A stretch of DNA of 64,000 nucleotides from Defluviitalea raffinosedens (GCF_016908775.1 NZ_JAFBEP010000008.1:1-64000), one strand, 5' to 3'; numbered from the stretch's first letter, positions 44,581 to 54,421 are shown. Translations and numbers: made by a program. Notes: generated from the letters alone by a model not told the origin.

Positions 44581-44599
44581 GGGCGAACAGTGTTCGCCC
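44581..44599. repeat. Intercistronic palindrome between ntpB and ntpD
   Basis: GGGCGAAC (44581-44588) and GTTCGCCC (44592-44599) enclose a three-base loop between two V-ATPase genes. No T run follows, so it is more likely an RNA-stability hairpin or dispersed repeat than a terminator. Confidence 0.55.
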
Positions 44600-44601
44600 C
44601 T

Positions 44602-45975
44602 TTAATTTATATAAAATTTTTCTATTAACTTCGGATTAAGTCTGTCAAGTTCTTCCTTCGGAAGAATAGAGATTAATTTCCATCCGAGATTAAGTGTATC
44701 TTCTATAGAACGGTTTTCATCCATGCTTTGACTTAAGAATTCCTCTTCAAATCTTTGCCCAAACTCCAGATACTTTTTATCTATCTCTGACAAATCGTCT
44801 TCTCCGATAATTTGTGCCAACGCTCTGATATCCTGAACTTTTGAATAGGATGAGAATATTTGGTTTGCTAAATCTCCATGATCTTCTCTTGTATAGTCCT
44901 CACCAATTCCATCCTTCATAAGTCTGGACAAAGAAGGCAATACAGAAATAGGTGGATAAATATTACTTTGATACAGTTCTCTGCTTAATACAATTTGTCC
45001 TTCTGTAATATACCCCGTCAAGTCTGGAATGGGATGGGTAATATCATCATTCGGCATAGTCAGTATAGGAAGAAGTGTGATGGACCCTTCCGTTTCTTTT
45101 AACATGCCAGCCCTTTCATATATTGTAGCCAGGTCACTGTACAAATATCCAGGATACCCTTTTCTGCTGGGTACTTCCTCCCTTGCAGCTGAAAGTTCAC
45201 GCAATGCCTCACAATAACTTGTCATGTCTGTCAAAATGACAAGAATATGCATACCACATTCAAAAGCCAAATATTCTGCTGCCGTTAAAGCACATCTGGG
45301 AGTAGAAATTCTCTCAATGATCGGATCATCTGCTAAGTTGAGATACATTACTACCCGCTCTAATACTCCTGATTCTTTAAAACTTCTGATGAAATAATCC
45401 GCATCATCATGACGAACCCCCATAGCACCAAATACAATAGCAAAATTTCCATCTTCCGCTCCTCTGATTTTTGCCTGCTTTACAATTTGAACAGCCAATT
45501 CATTATGGGGTAGTCCATTCCCGGAAAAAATAGGAAGTTTCTGCCCCCTGATCAGGGTCATTAAGGCATCTATTGCAGATATTCCTGTATTGATATAATC
45601 TCTCGGGTATTGTCTTGAAACTGGATTGATCGGCCTTCCATTTATATTGTAACGTTTATCAGAATAAATCGGAAAATCAGAGTCAATCGGATTACCCACT
45701 CCATTAAAAGTTCTCCCCAAAATATCCTTTGATAAAGGAATTTCCAATGGAGTTCCTGTAAACCTTACAGAAGTATTTTGGGTGGATAAGCCTGATGTTC
45801 CTTCGAAGACCTGAGCTACGATTTTATCATTATCAATTTTTACAACCTTACCTTTTCTATGGGTCTTACCATCTACTGTAATATCTATTATTTCTCCATA
45901 GGCAACATCTTCAACTTTTGAAAGTATAATCAGAGGACCTTCTATTTTATTCAAGCTAAGAAATTCTTTCCTCAC
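44602..45975 (-). CDS. ntpB: V-type ATPase subunit B
   Basis: The 457-residue non-catalytic nucleotide-binding subunit shows [20 protein letters not shown] in place of a P-loop and [22 protein letters not shown] near the C-terminus. It alternates with subunit A in the head. Start: GTG at 45975, five bases after AAAGGAGG; an ORF extension to 46005 crosses that ribosome site. Length is then normal for the family. Confidence 0.96.
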   Translation of the reverse strand: MRKEFLSLNKIEGPLIILSKVEDVAYGEIIDITVDGKTHRKGKVVKIDNDKIVAQVFEGTSGLSTQNTSVRFTGTPLEIPLSKDILGRTFNGVGNPIDSDFPIYSDKRYNINGRPINPVSRQYPRDYINTGISAIDALMTLIRGQKLPIFSGNGLPHNELAVQIVKQAKIRGAEDGNFAIVFGAMGVRHDDADYFIRSFKESGVLERVVMYLNLADDPIIERISTPRCALTAAEYLAFECGMHILVILTDMTSYCEALRELSAAREEVPSRKGYPGYLYSDLATIYERAGMLKETEGSITLLPILTMPNDDITHPIPDLTGYITEGQIVLSRELYQSNIYPPISVLPSLSRLMKDGIGEDYTREDHGDLANQIFSSYSKVQDIRALAQIIGEDDLSEIDKKYLEFGQRFEEEFLSQSMDENRSIEDTLNLGWKLISILPKEELDRLNPKLIEKFYIN

Positions 45976-46033
45976 ATTATCCTCCTTTCCGCCAACTTCC
46001 GGCAAAGGTTTTCAATTCATCGTTAATATACAT

Positions 46034-47809
46034 TTAGTCTTTATATTTGCTTTCTAATTGCTCATAATACTGATCAATTTTTTCTATAACATCATCAATT
46101 AAATCTATTTGATCATTGGGTACACTATATTTTATTTTAATGACTTCATCAAACAGTCTTTCTTTTCTTATTTGCGAAATTGGTATGCCTGACTTAACAC
46201 ATTTGTATGCGCGATCATATAAATGATTTATTGTCTTTATCATTTTGTACTGTTTTGCCAGTTCAACATATGTATCCTCCGGATGCAAAGCATTTTGCTG
46301 AAGAAAGCCTTTCTTAAGTACTTTTGCAATCTCAAGGATCAGTCTTTGATCGTCAGGAAGTACATCTTCACCTACCAGTTGTACAATTTCCATAAGCTTA
46401 TTTTCTTCTTGTAAAATTTTTAACATTTTTGCTCTAAGTTCTATAATATCTTCACCGACATTCTCACGGTACCATTCCTCTAACATCTTTATGTAACCAC
46501 TGTAACTGGTTAAATAGTTTATGGCCGGATAATGTCTTGCATATGCCAGCTTTTTATCCAGAGCCAAAAATGCGTTAACAAATCGCTTTGTATTTTCTGT
46601 TACCGGCTCAGAAAAATCTCCCCCTGGAGGAGATACAGCCCCTATAATCGTTACGGAAGCTTCTTCGCCATTAAACGTTTCAACCATCCCAGCCCGTTCA
46701 TAGAATTCTGCTAGCCTTGAAGGAAGGTATGCTGGATATCCTTCTTCTGCTGGCATTTCTTCCAATCTTCCAGCTATTTCTCTTAAAGCTTCAGCCCATC
46801 TGGAAGTTGAATCTGCCATAATAGCAACATCATACCCCATATCTCTATAGTATTCAGCCATGGTAATTCCTGTATAAATACTGGCTTCTCTGGCTGCCAC
46901 AGGCATATTGGAAGTATTGGCTATGAGAATTGTTCTTTCCATAATGGGTTTTCCAGTCCTTGGGTCAATGAGCTCTGGAAATTCCTCCAAAACAGCAGTC
47001 ATTTCATTGCCCCGTTCGCCACATCCTATATACACAATGATATCAGCATCGGACCATTTGGCAAGCTGATGCTGAGTAACTGTCTTTCCTGTTCCAAATC
47101 CTCCGGGTACGGCAGCCGTACCTCCTTTTGCAATAGGAAAAAATATATCCAACACCCTTTGACCTGTCCTTAAAAGTTGTTTAATTGGTATTCTTCTGGC
47201 TGAAGGTCTTGGAGTTCTTACCGGCCACTCCTGAACCATTGTTAATTCATGGATTTTTCCATCATCATCTTCTAAAACGATTAAGCATTCCCGAATGGAA
47301 TACGATCCATTTTCCTTCGCGGAAATCACTTTTCCACTTATGTTCGGAGGCACCATAATTTTATGGGTGATTACAAGGGTTTCTGGTACTTCTGCAAATA
47401 CCTGACCTTGCTTTAAATAATCACCTTCTTTTACTAACATTTTTACATCCCATTTTTTCTCTTCGTCAATCGATAGAAGTCCTATACCTTCTGGAATAAA
47501 ATTAGGAGAAATACTTTCTATAGTCTTTAAAGGCCTCTGAATTCCATCGAACATGTTTCCAATAAGTCCTGGCCCTAGTTTTACTGAAAGTGGCATTCCT
47601 GTGGAATTTATTTTCTCTCCGGCTTTTAGGCCTTCTGTTTCTTCATAAACCTGAATAGTCGCCTCATCTTTTTCTAAAGATATGATTTCTCCAATTAAAC
47701 GTTTTTCTCCGATTGTAACCATTTCTCTTACTTTAAAAAAAGACATATTTTTAGCTTTTACTACAGGTCCATTGACAAGGGTTACAATTCCTTCTCTATC
47801 TGTTGTCAA
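46034..47809 (-). CDS. ntpA: V-type ATPase catalytic subunit A
   Basis: The 591-residue catalytic subunit has the P-loop GGFGTGKTVTQ near residue 235, the V-type non-homologous insertion, EMPAEEGYPAYLPSRLAEFYERAG and SVTIIGAVSPPGGDFSEPV. It hydrolyses or makes ATP coupled to rotation. It starts at TTG (47809), overlapping the subunit E stop as TTGA, so translation depends on the upstream gene. Confidence 0.97.
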   Translation of the reverse strand: MTTDREGIVTLVNGPVVKAKNMSFFKVREMVTIGEKRLIGEIISLEKDEATIQVYEETEGLKAGEKINSTGMPLSVKLGPGLIGNMFDGIQRPLKTIESISPNFIPEGIGLLSIDEEKKWDVKMLVKEGDYLKQGQVFAEVPETLVITHKIMVPPNISGKVISAKENGSYSIRECLIVLEDDDGKIHELTMVQEWPVRTPRPSARRIPIKQLLRTGQRVLDIFFPIAKGGTAAVPGGFGTGKTVTQHQLAKWSDADIIVYIGCGERGNEMTAVLEEFPELIDPRTGKPIMERTILIANTSNMPVAAREASIYTGITMAEYYRDMGYDVAIMADSTSRWAEALREIAGRLEEMPAEEGYPAYLPSRLAEFYERAGMVETFNGEEASVTIIGAVSPPGGDFSEPVTENTKRFVNAFLALDKKLAYARHYPAINYLTSYSGYIKMLEEWYRENVGEDIIELRAKMLKILQEENKLMEIVQLVGEDVLPDDQRLILEIAKVLKKGFLQQNALHPEDTYVELAKQYKMIKTINHLYDRAYKCVKSGIPISQIRKERLFDEVIKIKYSVPNDQIDLIDDVIEKIDQYYEQLESKYKD

Positions 47810-48444
47810 CCTATATCACCAACTTTTTCTAATTCTTCATACATTCTTTCCATAATAAAAGCTTTTTTATCCTCTAACAAAGAGGAAATAGAAGCATCAT
47901 AGCGAATGGTTCCTTCCAAATTGGATACGATTATACCTCCGATCATCCCTTTGCTTCCTTCGAGATAGGAGATATTTTCTAAAGGAATGCCTCTGGCCAT
48001 AGCTGCCTGTTGTATATAGTCCTGAAAAATTTTACGATCACGTTCCAATATTTCGATACGTAATCCTTTAATATCAGTCAATTCATTTAAAATAGCTTCA
48101 AAATTTTTTTTAAAAAACAAAACGTAAGCATCAGTACGAATAAACTCTTTTGCCTTATTTTTTTGCTCTTCAATTAAAAGCTCAAGCAGCTCTTCTTTTT
48201 TGGACAGTAATTTTTGCTTTGCTTCCATCTTAACTTTACTAAGCATTTCACTTTTCTTCTGTTCAATTTTTCTATCCATGTTTGAAGTGATCTGCTTAGA
48301 TTTTTCAATGAGCTCTTTTCTGTATTCTTCAATCAATCTTGCATTTTTTTCTTCGATTTCTTTTATCTTTTTTTCGGATTCATTTAGTATGTCCTGATAT
48401 ACCAGTTTAGAAAATAAACTTAATTTCTCTTCTATGGTAACCAT
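47806..48444 (-). CDS. ntpE: V-type ATPase subunit E
   Basis: The 212-residue peripheral-stalk subunit has a long N-terminal coiled coil rich in Glu/Lys (about 10-100), then a globular end containing GMIGGIIVSNLEGTIRYDASISSLLE, typical of subunit E. With the H-type coiled coil it forms the outer stalk. Start: ATG at 48444 after GAGGTG; GTG at 48453 is part of that site. Confidence 0.92.
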   Translation of the reverse strand: MVTIEEKLSLFSKLVYQDILNESEKKIKEIEEKNARLIEEYRKELIEKSKQITSNMDRKIEQKKSEMLSKVKMEAKQKLLSKKEELLELLIEEQKNKAKEFIRTDAYVLFFKKNFEAILNELTDIKGLRIEILERDRKIFQDYIQQAAMARGIPLENISYLEGSKGMIGGIIVSNLEGTIRYDASISSLLEDKKAFIMERMYEELEKVGDIG

Positions 48445-48454
48445 TTCGCTCACC

Positions 48455-48763
48455 TCATATGCCTATCCCAATGGATTCTTTAATATAACTCATAATTCTG
48501 TTATCGTTGTTTCTAAATCCATGGCGGTCGGGTATTTCGATCACAAGAGGATAATTGGGTTTCATTTTTAATTCCATGAGCTTTTCTTTTGCAATTTCCA
48601 TGATTAATTCAGTAACAATAAGTATACCTATTTCTTTATCTTGCAACACTTTATCGATTTCTTTCAATATTTCATCTTTCTCATGAACAACAACCCCGCT
48701 GATTCCTGCAAGGCGCATGCCAACCCAAGTATCATGATTATCACTTATTACAAATGATTTCAT
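48455..48763 (-). CDS. V-type ATPase subunit F
   Basis: The 102-residue alpha/beta protein has the subunit F pattern: DTWVGMRLAGISGVVV, a central GILIVTELIMEIA and YPLVIEIPDRHG. It binds subunit D in the central stalk and can regulate the motor. No gene symbol is given because ntpF and ntpG are used differently between species. It starts right at the stop of the K gene. Confidence 0.93.
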   Translation of the reverse strand: MKSFVISDNHDTWVGMRLAGISGVVVHEKDEILKEIDKVLQDKEIGILIVTELIMEIAKEKLMELKMKPNYPLVIEIPDRHGFRNNDNRIMSYIKESIGIGI

Positions 48764-48764
48764 A

Positions 48765-49199
48765 TTATAACCTTCCTAAAATCATAATAGATATGATCAA
48801 ACCATAAATTGCAATACCTTCTGCCAATCCAACAAAAATAAGAGTTTTCCCAAGAATTTTGGGATCTTCAGAAACAGCACCTAAAGCAGAAGAACCAACA
48901 GCACCTACTGCATAACCTGCTCCTATAGTAGCCATACCGGTACTTAGGGCAGCAGCAATGAATCCAAGACCAGACCCTGAATTAGCTCCCGATGCAGCAG
49001 CAGTTTCGGCAGCCATTATAATGTCCGGAACGAGCATTGTAATCGCCCCCAATAATACAGCAGCAAAAGATCCTGCACTAATACCAATAGATTTTTTCAA
49101 TTGACTTTTTGATGTTTCCTTCTTCTTAAAATAGTCTATGCATCCTAAAATAACCGTAATTCCTGCAATAATACCTGCAATAATTAATAATAAATTCAT
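48765..49199 (-). CDS. ntpK: V-type ATPase proteolipid subunit K
   Basis: The 144-residue rotor-ring subunit has four membrane helices as two hairpins: 3-22, 42-62, then 76-105 and 115-141. Only the last helix carries the ion-binding carboxylate, E127 in GLAEGIAIYGL. The residue after it is Gly, not Ser/Thr, and the partner helix (TIGAGYAVGAVG) has no Gln, so a clear sodium-site signature is not seen. It moves protons or sodium; I lean to protons weakly. AGGAGG precedes the ATG. Confidence 0.93.
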   Translation of the reverse strand: MNLLLIIAGIIAGITVILGCIDYFKKKETSKSQLKKSIGISAGSFAAVLLGAITMLVPDIIMAAETAAASGANSGSGLGFIAAALSTGMATIGAGYAVGAVGSSALGAVSEDPKILGKTLIFVGLAEGIAIYGLIISIMILGRL

Positions 49200-49216
49200 G
49201 TTATCCCTCCTAAAAA

Positions 49217-51223
49217 TTAATCGATAAATTGAATAGGTTTAAATTCAACACCTTCACCTTTGAAATATTTGCCAAATAATTCGTAATATTGAAGACGTAA
49301 GCCTTGAATAAATACAATTAACCCTTCCAGTCCTATAATAATGATATTGCCAATGATCATTATTATAATTCCGGCTACCCCTCCATTAGCCATTTCAGCC
49401 ATTGTTTTAAATGCTAAAAACAATCCAACATGATTCAGAGCAAAAGCCCCCACTCTGATAAAAGAAATTGTATTACTTGCAAGGCTTAAAATAGTCTCTA
49501 CAATATCAAATCCACTTTCTACATAGTAGCTTGAAACTTCTTCATGATAAAGTGGCAGTTTATTTTGAAGTTTATTGGCCAATGGTTCTCTGATGACCAT
49601 AAGAATCATAGATATAACTATTAATGTAATCAATATCCCTCTTGGGATAATAATTGGAGCAAAGGCAATATCATAAACTATTAAAAGTAAGGCAATATAA
49701 AATACAAGACCAGCTAAACCGTTTCTTCCAAACAATCCATCCTGTATATTACCTTCTTTTAAGCAATTGATCATGCTGTATCCATATCCAAATAGAAGTA
49801 AAATCACTCCAAGAACAACTGCAGAAATAAGTATCAGATTCATATTTTCCATAGGATTTATAATAAGTTTTGTCATAATGCTTTCAGAGCCAAATACACT
49901 ACGGACTATATGCGGAATCCATTCTTCATTTCCAAAGATACTTCCGTAGAAAAAGCCAAATATCGCAGAACTCATTCCAAGTTTCATAGCGATAGGACCA
50001 AAGAAAGAATCTTTTTGCTTCTTCGACAGAATGTATCCAGCAAGTACAAAAATCAGTCCTTGCCCCACATCTCCAAACATCGCTCCAAATGTAAGTAAAT
50101 AAGTAATGGTTAAAAACACTGTAGGATCCAACTCCGTATAACTTGGTGTTCCATACATTTTAACCAAATTCTCAAAGGGTTGAAACCATTTGTGATTTTT
50201 TAATTTGGTAGGGGGCATAATGCTTTTCCCTATTTCATTAATATCTTTAAACACTATCATGAACTTATTACTTACAGTCGATATTTGAGTTGTAATCTTC
50301 TCTTTTTGGCTTTCCGGAACCCAACCGGATAAAATAAACACACTATTGCCTCTTTCTATGTTTTCTTTAATATTACTTATTTTTTGCGTCATTTTAACTC
50401 TGGTAATTGCTTGGCAAATGAAATCCTGGTAAGTATCTTTCATTTCCCTTATTTTTTGATAGAGCTCATTAAGCTTATTTTGTTCCTGTCTTAAAATCTT
50501 TTCTATCTGTTCATTCATTTCTATAGGAGTTCCCCTTAACTCCTCTGGAATTTTAACCTCTTCAAAATTAACAGATTTTAAAATCCTTTCTGTTTCCATT
50601 TCGAATTTTTGAGGATAAATGATTAAAAAAACTTCTAGTCCGTCGCCTGTCCCAATAGCTTTGGCAATTGCCGTAATGTTTTCATAATTTTTAGCTATTT
50701 CCAATTTATCTTCATGGGATATCTTTCCTATTTTATAATTAAAAAAATGGAGTTTTCCCAATCCACTGAAGTCAATATTTTTATCTAAAATATATTTTAT
50801 GCTTTCCCTGAAAGCCTGATATTTCTTTATAGTTTCCTTTGTTTTCAGGATTTCTTCATAAATTGGGCTAACTTTATGATACATCTCGTCGATACTGTTT
50901 TTGCAGGAACCGTATTCAAAGGAACTTTCAAGAAAAGCCTGATCCACTTTAGGCTTAATATCCAAAGCCTTTGATATATATTCAATCCTGCTTAATACTT
51001 CGGAATAATTTTCATCATTGGGACCTCTCGTGTTGACCTCTCCATTTTCTCTCATTTCATTTAAACTTTCTTCCAAAACATGGAGAGCAAAATGACTTTC
51101 ATAAAGTTCACTCAAATCAGTTTGTAAATGTACATTTCCCATTAAAATAATCTGCTCCAGTATTTTATCTTCATCTTCCAGAGCACCGACTAAATTCATC
51201 ATGACCATTTTTTCTACAGCCAT
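49217..51223 (-). CDS. ntpI: V-type ATPase subunit I (a-type stator)
   Basis: The 668-residue subunit has a cytoplasmic N-terminal half with coiled coils and a C-terminal membrane half of about seven or eight helices (from about 360, TYLLTFGAMFGDVGQGLIF, SFIRVGAFALNHVGLFLAF). The arginine in the latter segment is the expected ion half-channel residue. It forms the stator next to the K ring. GGGGGC precedes the ATG. Confidence 0.95.
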   Translation of the reverse strand: MAVEKMVMMNLVGALEDEDKILEQIILMGNVHLQTDLSELYESHFALHVLEESLNEMRENGEVNTRGPNDENYSEVLSRIEYISKALDIKPKVDQAFLESSFEYGSCKNSIDEMYHKVSPIYEEILKTKETIKKYQAFRESIKYILDKNIDFSGLGKLHFFNYKIGKISHEDKLEIAKNYENITAIAKAIGTGDGLEVFLIIYPQKFEMETERILKSVNFEEVKIPEELRGTPIEMNEQIEKILRQEQNKLNELYQKIREMKDTYQDFICQAITRVKMTQKISNIKENIERGNSVFILSGWVPESQKEKITTQISTVSNKFMIVFKDINEIGKSIMPPTKLKNHKWFQPFENLVKMYGTPSYTELDPTVFLTITYLLTFGAMFGDVGQGLIFVLAGYILSKKQKDSFFGPIAMKLGMSSAIFGFFYGSIFGNEEWIPHIVRSVFGSESIMTKLIINPMENMNLILISAVVLGVILLLFGYGYSMINCLKEGNIQDGLFGRNGLAGLVFYIALLLIVYDIAFAPIIIPRGILITLIVISMILMVIREPLANKLQNKLPLYHEEVSSYYVESGFDIVETILSLASNTISFIRVGAFALNHVGLFLAFKTMAEMANGGVAGIIIMIIGNIIIIGLEGLIVFIQGLRLQYYELFGKYFKGEGVEFKPIQFID

Positions 51224-51244
51224 AGTACTGCCCCCGTTTCATTC

Positions 51245-52285
51245 TTATCCCTTTCTAATCAAATATCGTTTTGAAAGCTCTTTATCTAAATTATATCTGA
51301 TACATTCAATAATGGATATTATATCCTTTGCTTCATATTTCAAGAAGTAAATATATGAAATGCACTCCATTATATTCATGGAATTTTGCTTTCGTCTCAT
51401 CCCGTAGAGATTGAATAAATATCTTTCGATTCTTCTTTCAATAAAAACATCCTGATCGTTTGGAAAAATAAACTTATATTGTGTTTGCTTTATTTTTTCT
51501 ATAAACGCTTCTATATTTTTAGAATAAACCAATTCTTTTAACTTTAAATAATTTAATTTATATCCATTAGAAATACAATAAATAAGTATTTCCTCAGGAG
51601 AAATACTATAGTTCTTCATCGCCCTATAAATCCACTGGATATTAATTAAATCTATATTTGTTCCGATACTTTCTTTCACCAGCTGCTGATCTTCCTTTGA
51701 TAATTTATTTGCTTTTTCAATTAAAATTCCATAAAACATCGTTTCTAATTTCATTTCAATATGAAATACTCTTTTGGTAATATCCTCATCGGTAATGGTT
51801 TTTAAGGGATGATAGTAAATAGTATGTTTTAAATTCTCCAGAAACTGTTCAACATTTTTTGATTGAAGCAACTGATCATAATCCAGGTGACTGTATTTTT
51901 CTGAATGAACAAGACTGTCTTTTATTTTTGTAATATCTTCGTTTCTGCTGATCATTCTAAGAATCAGTTTTAAATCTTCTATTTCATATTCTATTAAAAG
52001 ACTTAAAAAAAACTGCCTATAATCTCCTTGGAAATAAGATAGGATCGCTTCTATCTGATGAACAATATTTTTGATCAGTTCTATTTCCAGATCTCCTCTA
52101 TGAACATCTGATGGATCAAAATTTCTTAACACCTCTTTATAGCCTGGATGCTCTTTGAGATATCTTGTAATCTCACCAACAGAATTTTTAGAAAGTAAAA
52201 TACGAAAATCCTCGTCAGTCAAGAATTTTCGTTTTTTTACTCTAAGTTTTGTATTAACTGCGGCAAAGCCAGTAACATTCCCCAT
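51245..52285 (-). CDS. ntpC: V-type ATPase subunit C
   Basis: The 346-residue helical protein has the subunit C/d pattern: VNTKLRVKKRKFLTDEDFR at the start, EIEDLKLILRMISRNED, and repeated Tyr-rich helical bundles. It forms the socket joining the central stalk to the proteolipid ring. AGGAGA precedes the ATG. It sits between the H and I genes. Confidence 0.92.
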   Translation of the reverse strand: MGNVTGFAAVNTKLRVKKRKFLTDEDFRILLSKNSVGEITRYLKEHPGYKEVLRNFDPSDVHRGDLEIELIKNIVHQIEAILSYFQGDYRQFFLSLLIEYEIEDLKLILRMISRNEDITKIKDSLVHSEKYSHLDYDQLLQSKNVEQFLENLKHTIYYHPLKTITDEDITKRVFHIEMKLETMFYGILIEKANKLSKEDQQLVKESIGTNIDLINIQWIYRAMKNYSISPEEILIYCISNGYKLNYLKLKELVYSKNIEAFIEKIKQTQYKFIFPNDQDVFIERRIERYLFNLYGMRRKQNSMNIMECISYIYFLKYEAKDIISIIECIRYNLDKELSKRYLIRKG

Positions 52286-52298
52286 TTATAAACATCTC

Positions 52299-52613
52299 CT
52301 AAGAAAGCTCAAAAATTTCTTTAAACAAGGACTCTGATAATTTTTCATGAATAACATTAAATTGGGCTTCTAATTTTTTGATTTCCTGATCTCCTTGTTC
52401 TTTAATTTCATTGATTACTTTAGTAAATTTAGCCATCTCTTCCTCATATTTTTTTTCTGCTTCTTCTTTAGCTTTTTGCATAATTTCTTTTTCCATATCA
52501 GCATAAACTTCTTTAAGCTTTCTTTCATTCTCTTTTATTCTCTTTTCAGTGGCTAGCTTCTGTTCAAATGCTCTATTATCAATCTCAATGATTTTCTTGA
52601 TCATATCTTCCAT
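52299..52613 (-). CDS. V-type ATPase H/G-type peripheral stalk subunit
   Basis: The 104-residue protein is nearly all charged coiled coil (KRIKENERKLKEVYADMEKE and later repeats), as in the bacterial V-ATPase subunit that pairs with E in the outer stalk. Start: ATG at 52613, eight bases after GGAG. The ATG at 52628 in the same frame has no site. The 5' end overlaps a 23-codon small ORF in another frame. It is first of nine structural genes. Confidence 0.82.
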   Translation of the reverse strand: MEDMIKKIIEIDNRAFEQKLATEKRIKENERKLKEVYADMEKEIMQKAKEEAEKKYEEEMAKFTKVINEIKEQGDQEIKKLEAQFNVIHEKLSESLFKEIFELS

Positions 52614-52672
52614 AGGGTCATCTCCCATAATTCATTACATATTTTCAATATATTCTTTACAATTTTGTGCAT
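52601..52672 (-). CDS. Small 23-codon ORF ahead of the V-ATPase genes
   Basis: The ATG at 52672 has AAAGGAG seven bases upstream. The peptide is MHKIVKNILKICNELWEMTL then WKI and a TGA stop at 52603-52601. It overlaps the start of the stalk-subunit gene (52613) by 13 bases, and that gene's GGAG ribosome site lies within it. Such overlap suits translational coupling or a leader peptide. Expression is not shown. Confidence 0.5.
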   Translation of the reverse strand: MHKIVKNILKICNELWEMTLWKI

Positions 52673-52698
52673 TATTCTACTCCTTTTTTTTTATAAAT

Positions 52699-53655
52699 TC
52701 AAGTAGAAAATAAATTAAAAAACAGCAGGCTAATTACCCCGGAAATTGCCGGAGTTCCAAACCATCCGAATAAAATGTTGCGAATCGCTTTAATGCTAAT
52801 AGTATTTACTCCTTTTACTAATCCAATGCCAATAACTGACCCCACAATAGCATGAGAAGCAGATACGGGAATACCAATTTGTGTATAAATATACACTACA
52901 ATCGCTCCCGTAAATACGGAAATAAGTCCTGAAACAGGAGAAAGTGTAACCAAACTTTCGCCTACCGTTTTCATAACTCCCTTGCTATATGTAAGTACTC
53001 CAAGAGCTATCGTTAAACCTCCGATGAATACAGCCTGCTTAGTAGTAAGCAAATTGATTTTTCCGGCATAAACAGAAGTTACATTGGCTACATTATTACC
53101 ACCTAAAGAATACGCTGAAAAAATCCCAGAAATGTAATACCCTGCTTTAATAATTTGATCATATATTACATAATCTTTTATTCTTTTTTCTATAAACAGT
53201 TCAAAGCTCTTATATAAAATAAAGGCAATGATAATCGCTCCAAAGGGCGTTAAAAACCATGCATAAAAAAACTTGAACAACTCTGAAAAATCTGCCTTCC
53301 CTTCTAAAAGAGCTCCTCCAATAATAGCCCCTATCACGGCCTGGGACGTAGATACCGGTAAATGAATGACAGTCATTAATGTGATTGTAATGGCGGCTGC
53401 CAACATAACTAAAAATGCTTTCATTGGAGTATTAATGCCACTGTTGTAAGAATAATCACTTATTTTGTGTACTCCTTTGCTTCCTTCCAAACAAGCGCCA
53501 AGAATTACGAATACTGCGGTAAGTATAATTGCCGTTCTATATTTTACTATTCTTGTAGAAACTGCAGCAGCAAAGCAATTGGCTGCACCATTGCTTCCTA
53601 ATGCCCAGCCTAAAATGGCTCCAGAAATGACTGAAGGTGATATCATAATAATCAT
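52699..53655 (-). CDS. PiT-family inorganic phosphate transporter
   Basis: The 318-residue protein has about nine membrane helices and the two inverted PiT signature regions: GSNGAANCFAAAVST near the N-terminus and GGNNVANVTSVYAG near 200, plus PVSTSQAVIGAIIGG and PVSASHAIVGSVIG. It is a low-affinity phosphate symporter. It overlaps the DUF47 gene by four bases; the pair is a common phosphate-transport unit. The V-ATPase small ORF follows 26 bases after its stop. Confidence 0.93.
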   Translation of the reverse strand: MIIMISPSVISGAILGWALGSNGAANCFAAAVSTRIVKYRTAIILTAVFVILGACLEGSKGVHKISDYSYNSGINTPMKAFLVMLAAAITITLMTVIHLPVSTSQAVIGAIIGGALLEGKADFSELFKFFYAWFLTPFGAIIIAFILYKSFELFIEKRIKDYVIYDQIIKAGYYISGIFSAYSLGGNNVANVTSVYAGKINLLTTKQAVFIGGLTIALGVLTYSKGVMKTVGESLVTLSPVSGLISVFTGAIVVYIYTQIGIPVSASHAIVGSVIGIGLVKGVNTISIKAIRNILFGWFGTPAISGVISLLFFNLFST

Positions 53656-54305
53656 ACCTTTCTTAATACCATAATCATTTCCAGCATATCTGAAATATCT
53701 TCTCCAATATCGGATAACTCTGCAATATCAGATATGATCGCTTTAATTTGATTTTTCTTTGCCAATTCTATATCCATATTAAATAACGTACGTATTGCAT
53801 TATATTCAATCTCATCAATTTCTGATTCCAGCTTTACGATATCAGCAAGCTGGTTATGGTACTCTTCTCCCTGATAAAATTGGCCAAAGATCTTATTAAT
53901 TAATTCCTGTAAATATTGAAGCTGCAGTTTTGTTTTTAAATTAATTTCTTTGACAGCAGGCTTTAGTTCATCAAAAAACTCAATATTTTGAAGATAAATT
54001 TGCTTGATAATTTCTTCACATTTATTAGCAATATCATCCATCTTTTTTATAATATTTAATATTTCTCTTCTTGATTCAGGCAAAAGTACTCCTTTTAAAA
54101 GGGAGTGAATGATTTCGTGGCGAATGTGATCTGCCTCAGTTTCAGCTTCTCCTACTTCCTTAGCCATTCTTTCTATTTCAAAGCCCGTGCCTTTTTCATT
54201 AAGTACTTCCAATGCCTCAATAAATAACTGGTTACAATAAATTACTGCTTCTATATGCTGATTCATAAGCTCCAAAACTTTTTTTTCCTTTTTAAACAAT
54301 GGCAT
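53652..54305 (-). CDS. DUF47 PhoU-like accessory protein
   Basis: The 217-residue helical protein belongs to the DUF47/TIGR00153 group, relatives of PhoU that accompany PiT transporters. Visible features are EAETEADHIRHEIIHSLLKG and KMDDIANKCEEIIKQI, with acidic metal-binding residues. It likely controls the transporter encoded next. Start: ATG at 54305 after AGAGGTG; a GTG at 54314 is part of that site. Confidence 0.9.
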   Translation of the reverse strand: MPLFKKEKKVLELMNQHIEAVIYCNQLFIEALEVLNEKGTGFEIERMAKEVGEAETEADHIRHEIIHSLLKGVLLPESRREILNIIKKMDDIANKCEEIIKQIYLQNIEFFDELKPAVKEINLKTKLQLQYLQELINKIFGQFYQGEEYHNQLADIVKLESEIDEIEYNAIRTLFNMDIELAKKNQIKAIISDIAELSDIGEDISDMLEMIMVLRKV

Positions 54306-54421
54306 TTCTCTCACCTCTTTTACATAAATTTTAATGATTTGACATATTAATAATATTACCTTAATTATTACTTATTCACTATAGCATAAAAAAATATTAT
54401 GGAAAAGTACTGCCAAAGATG

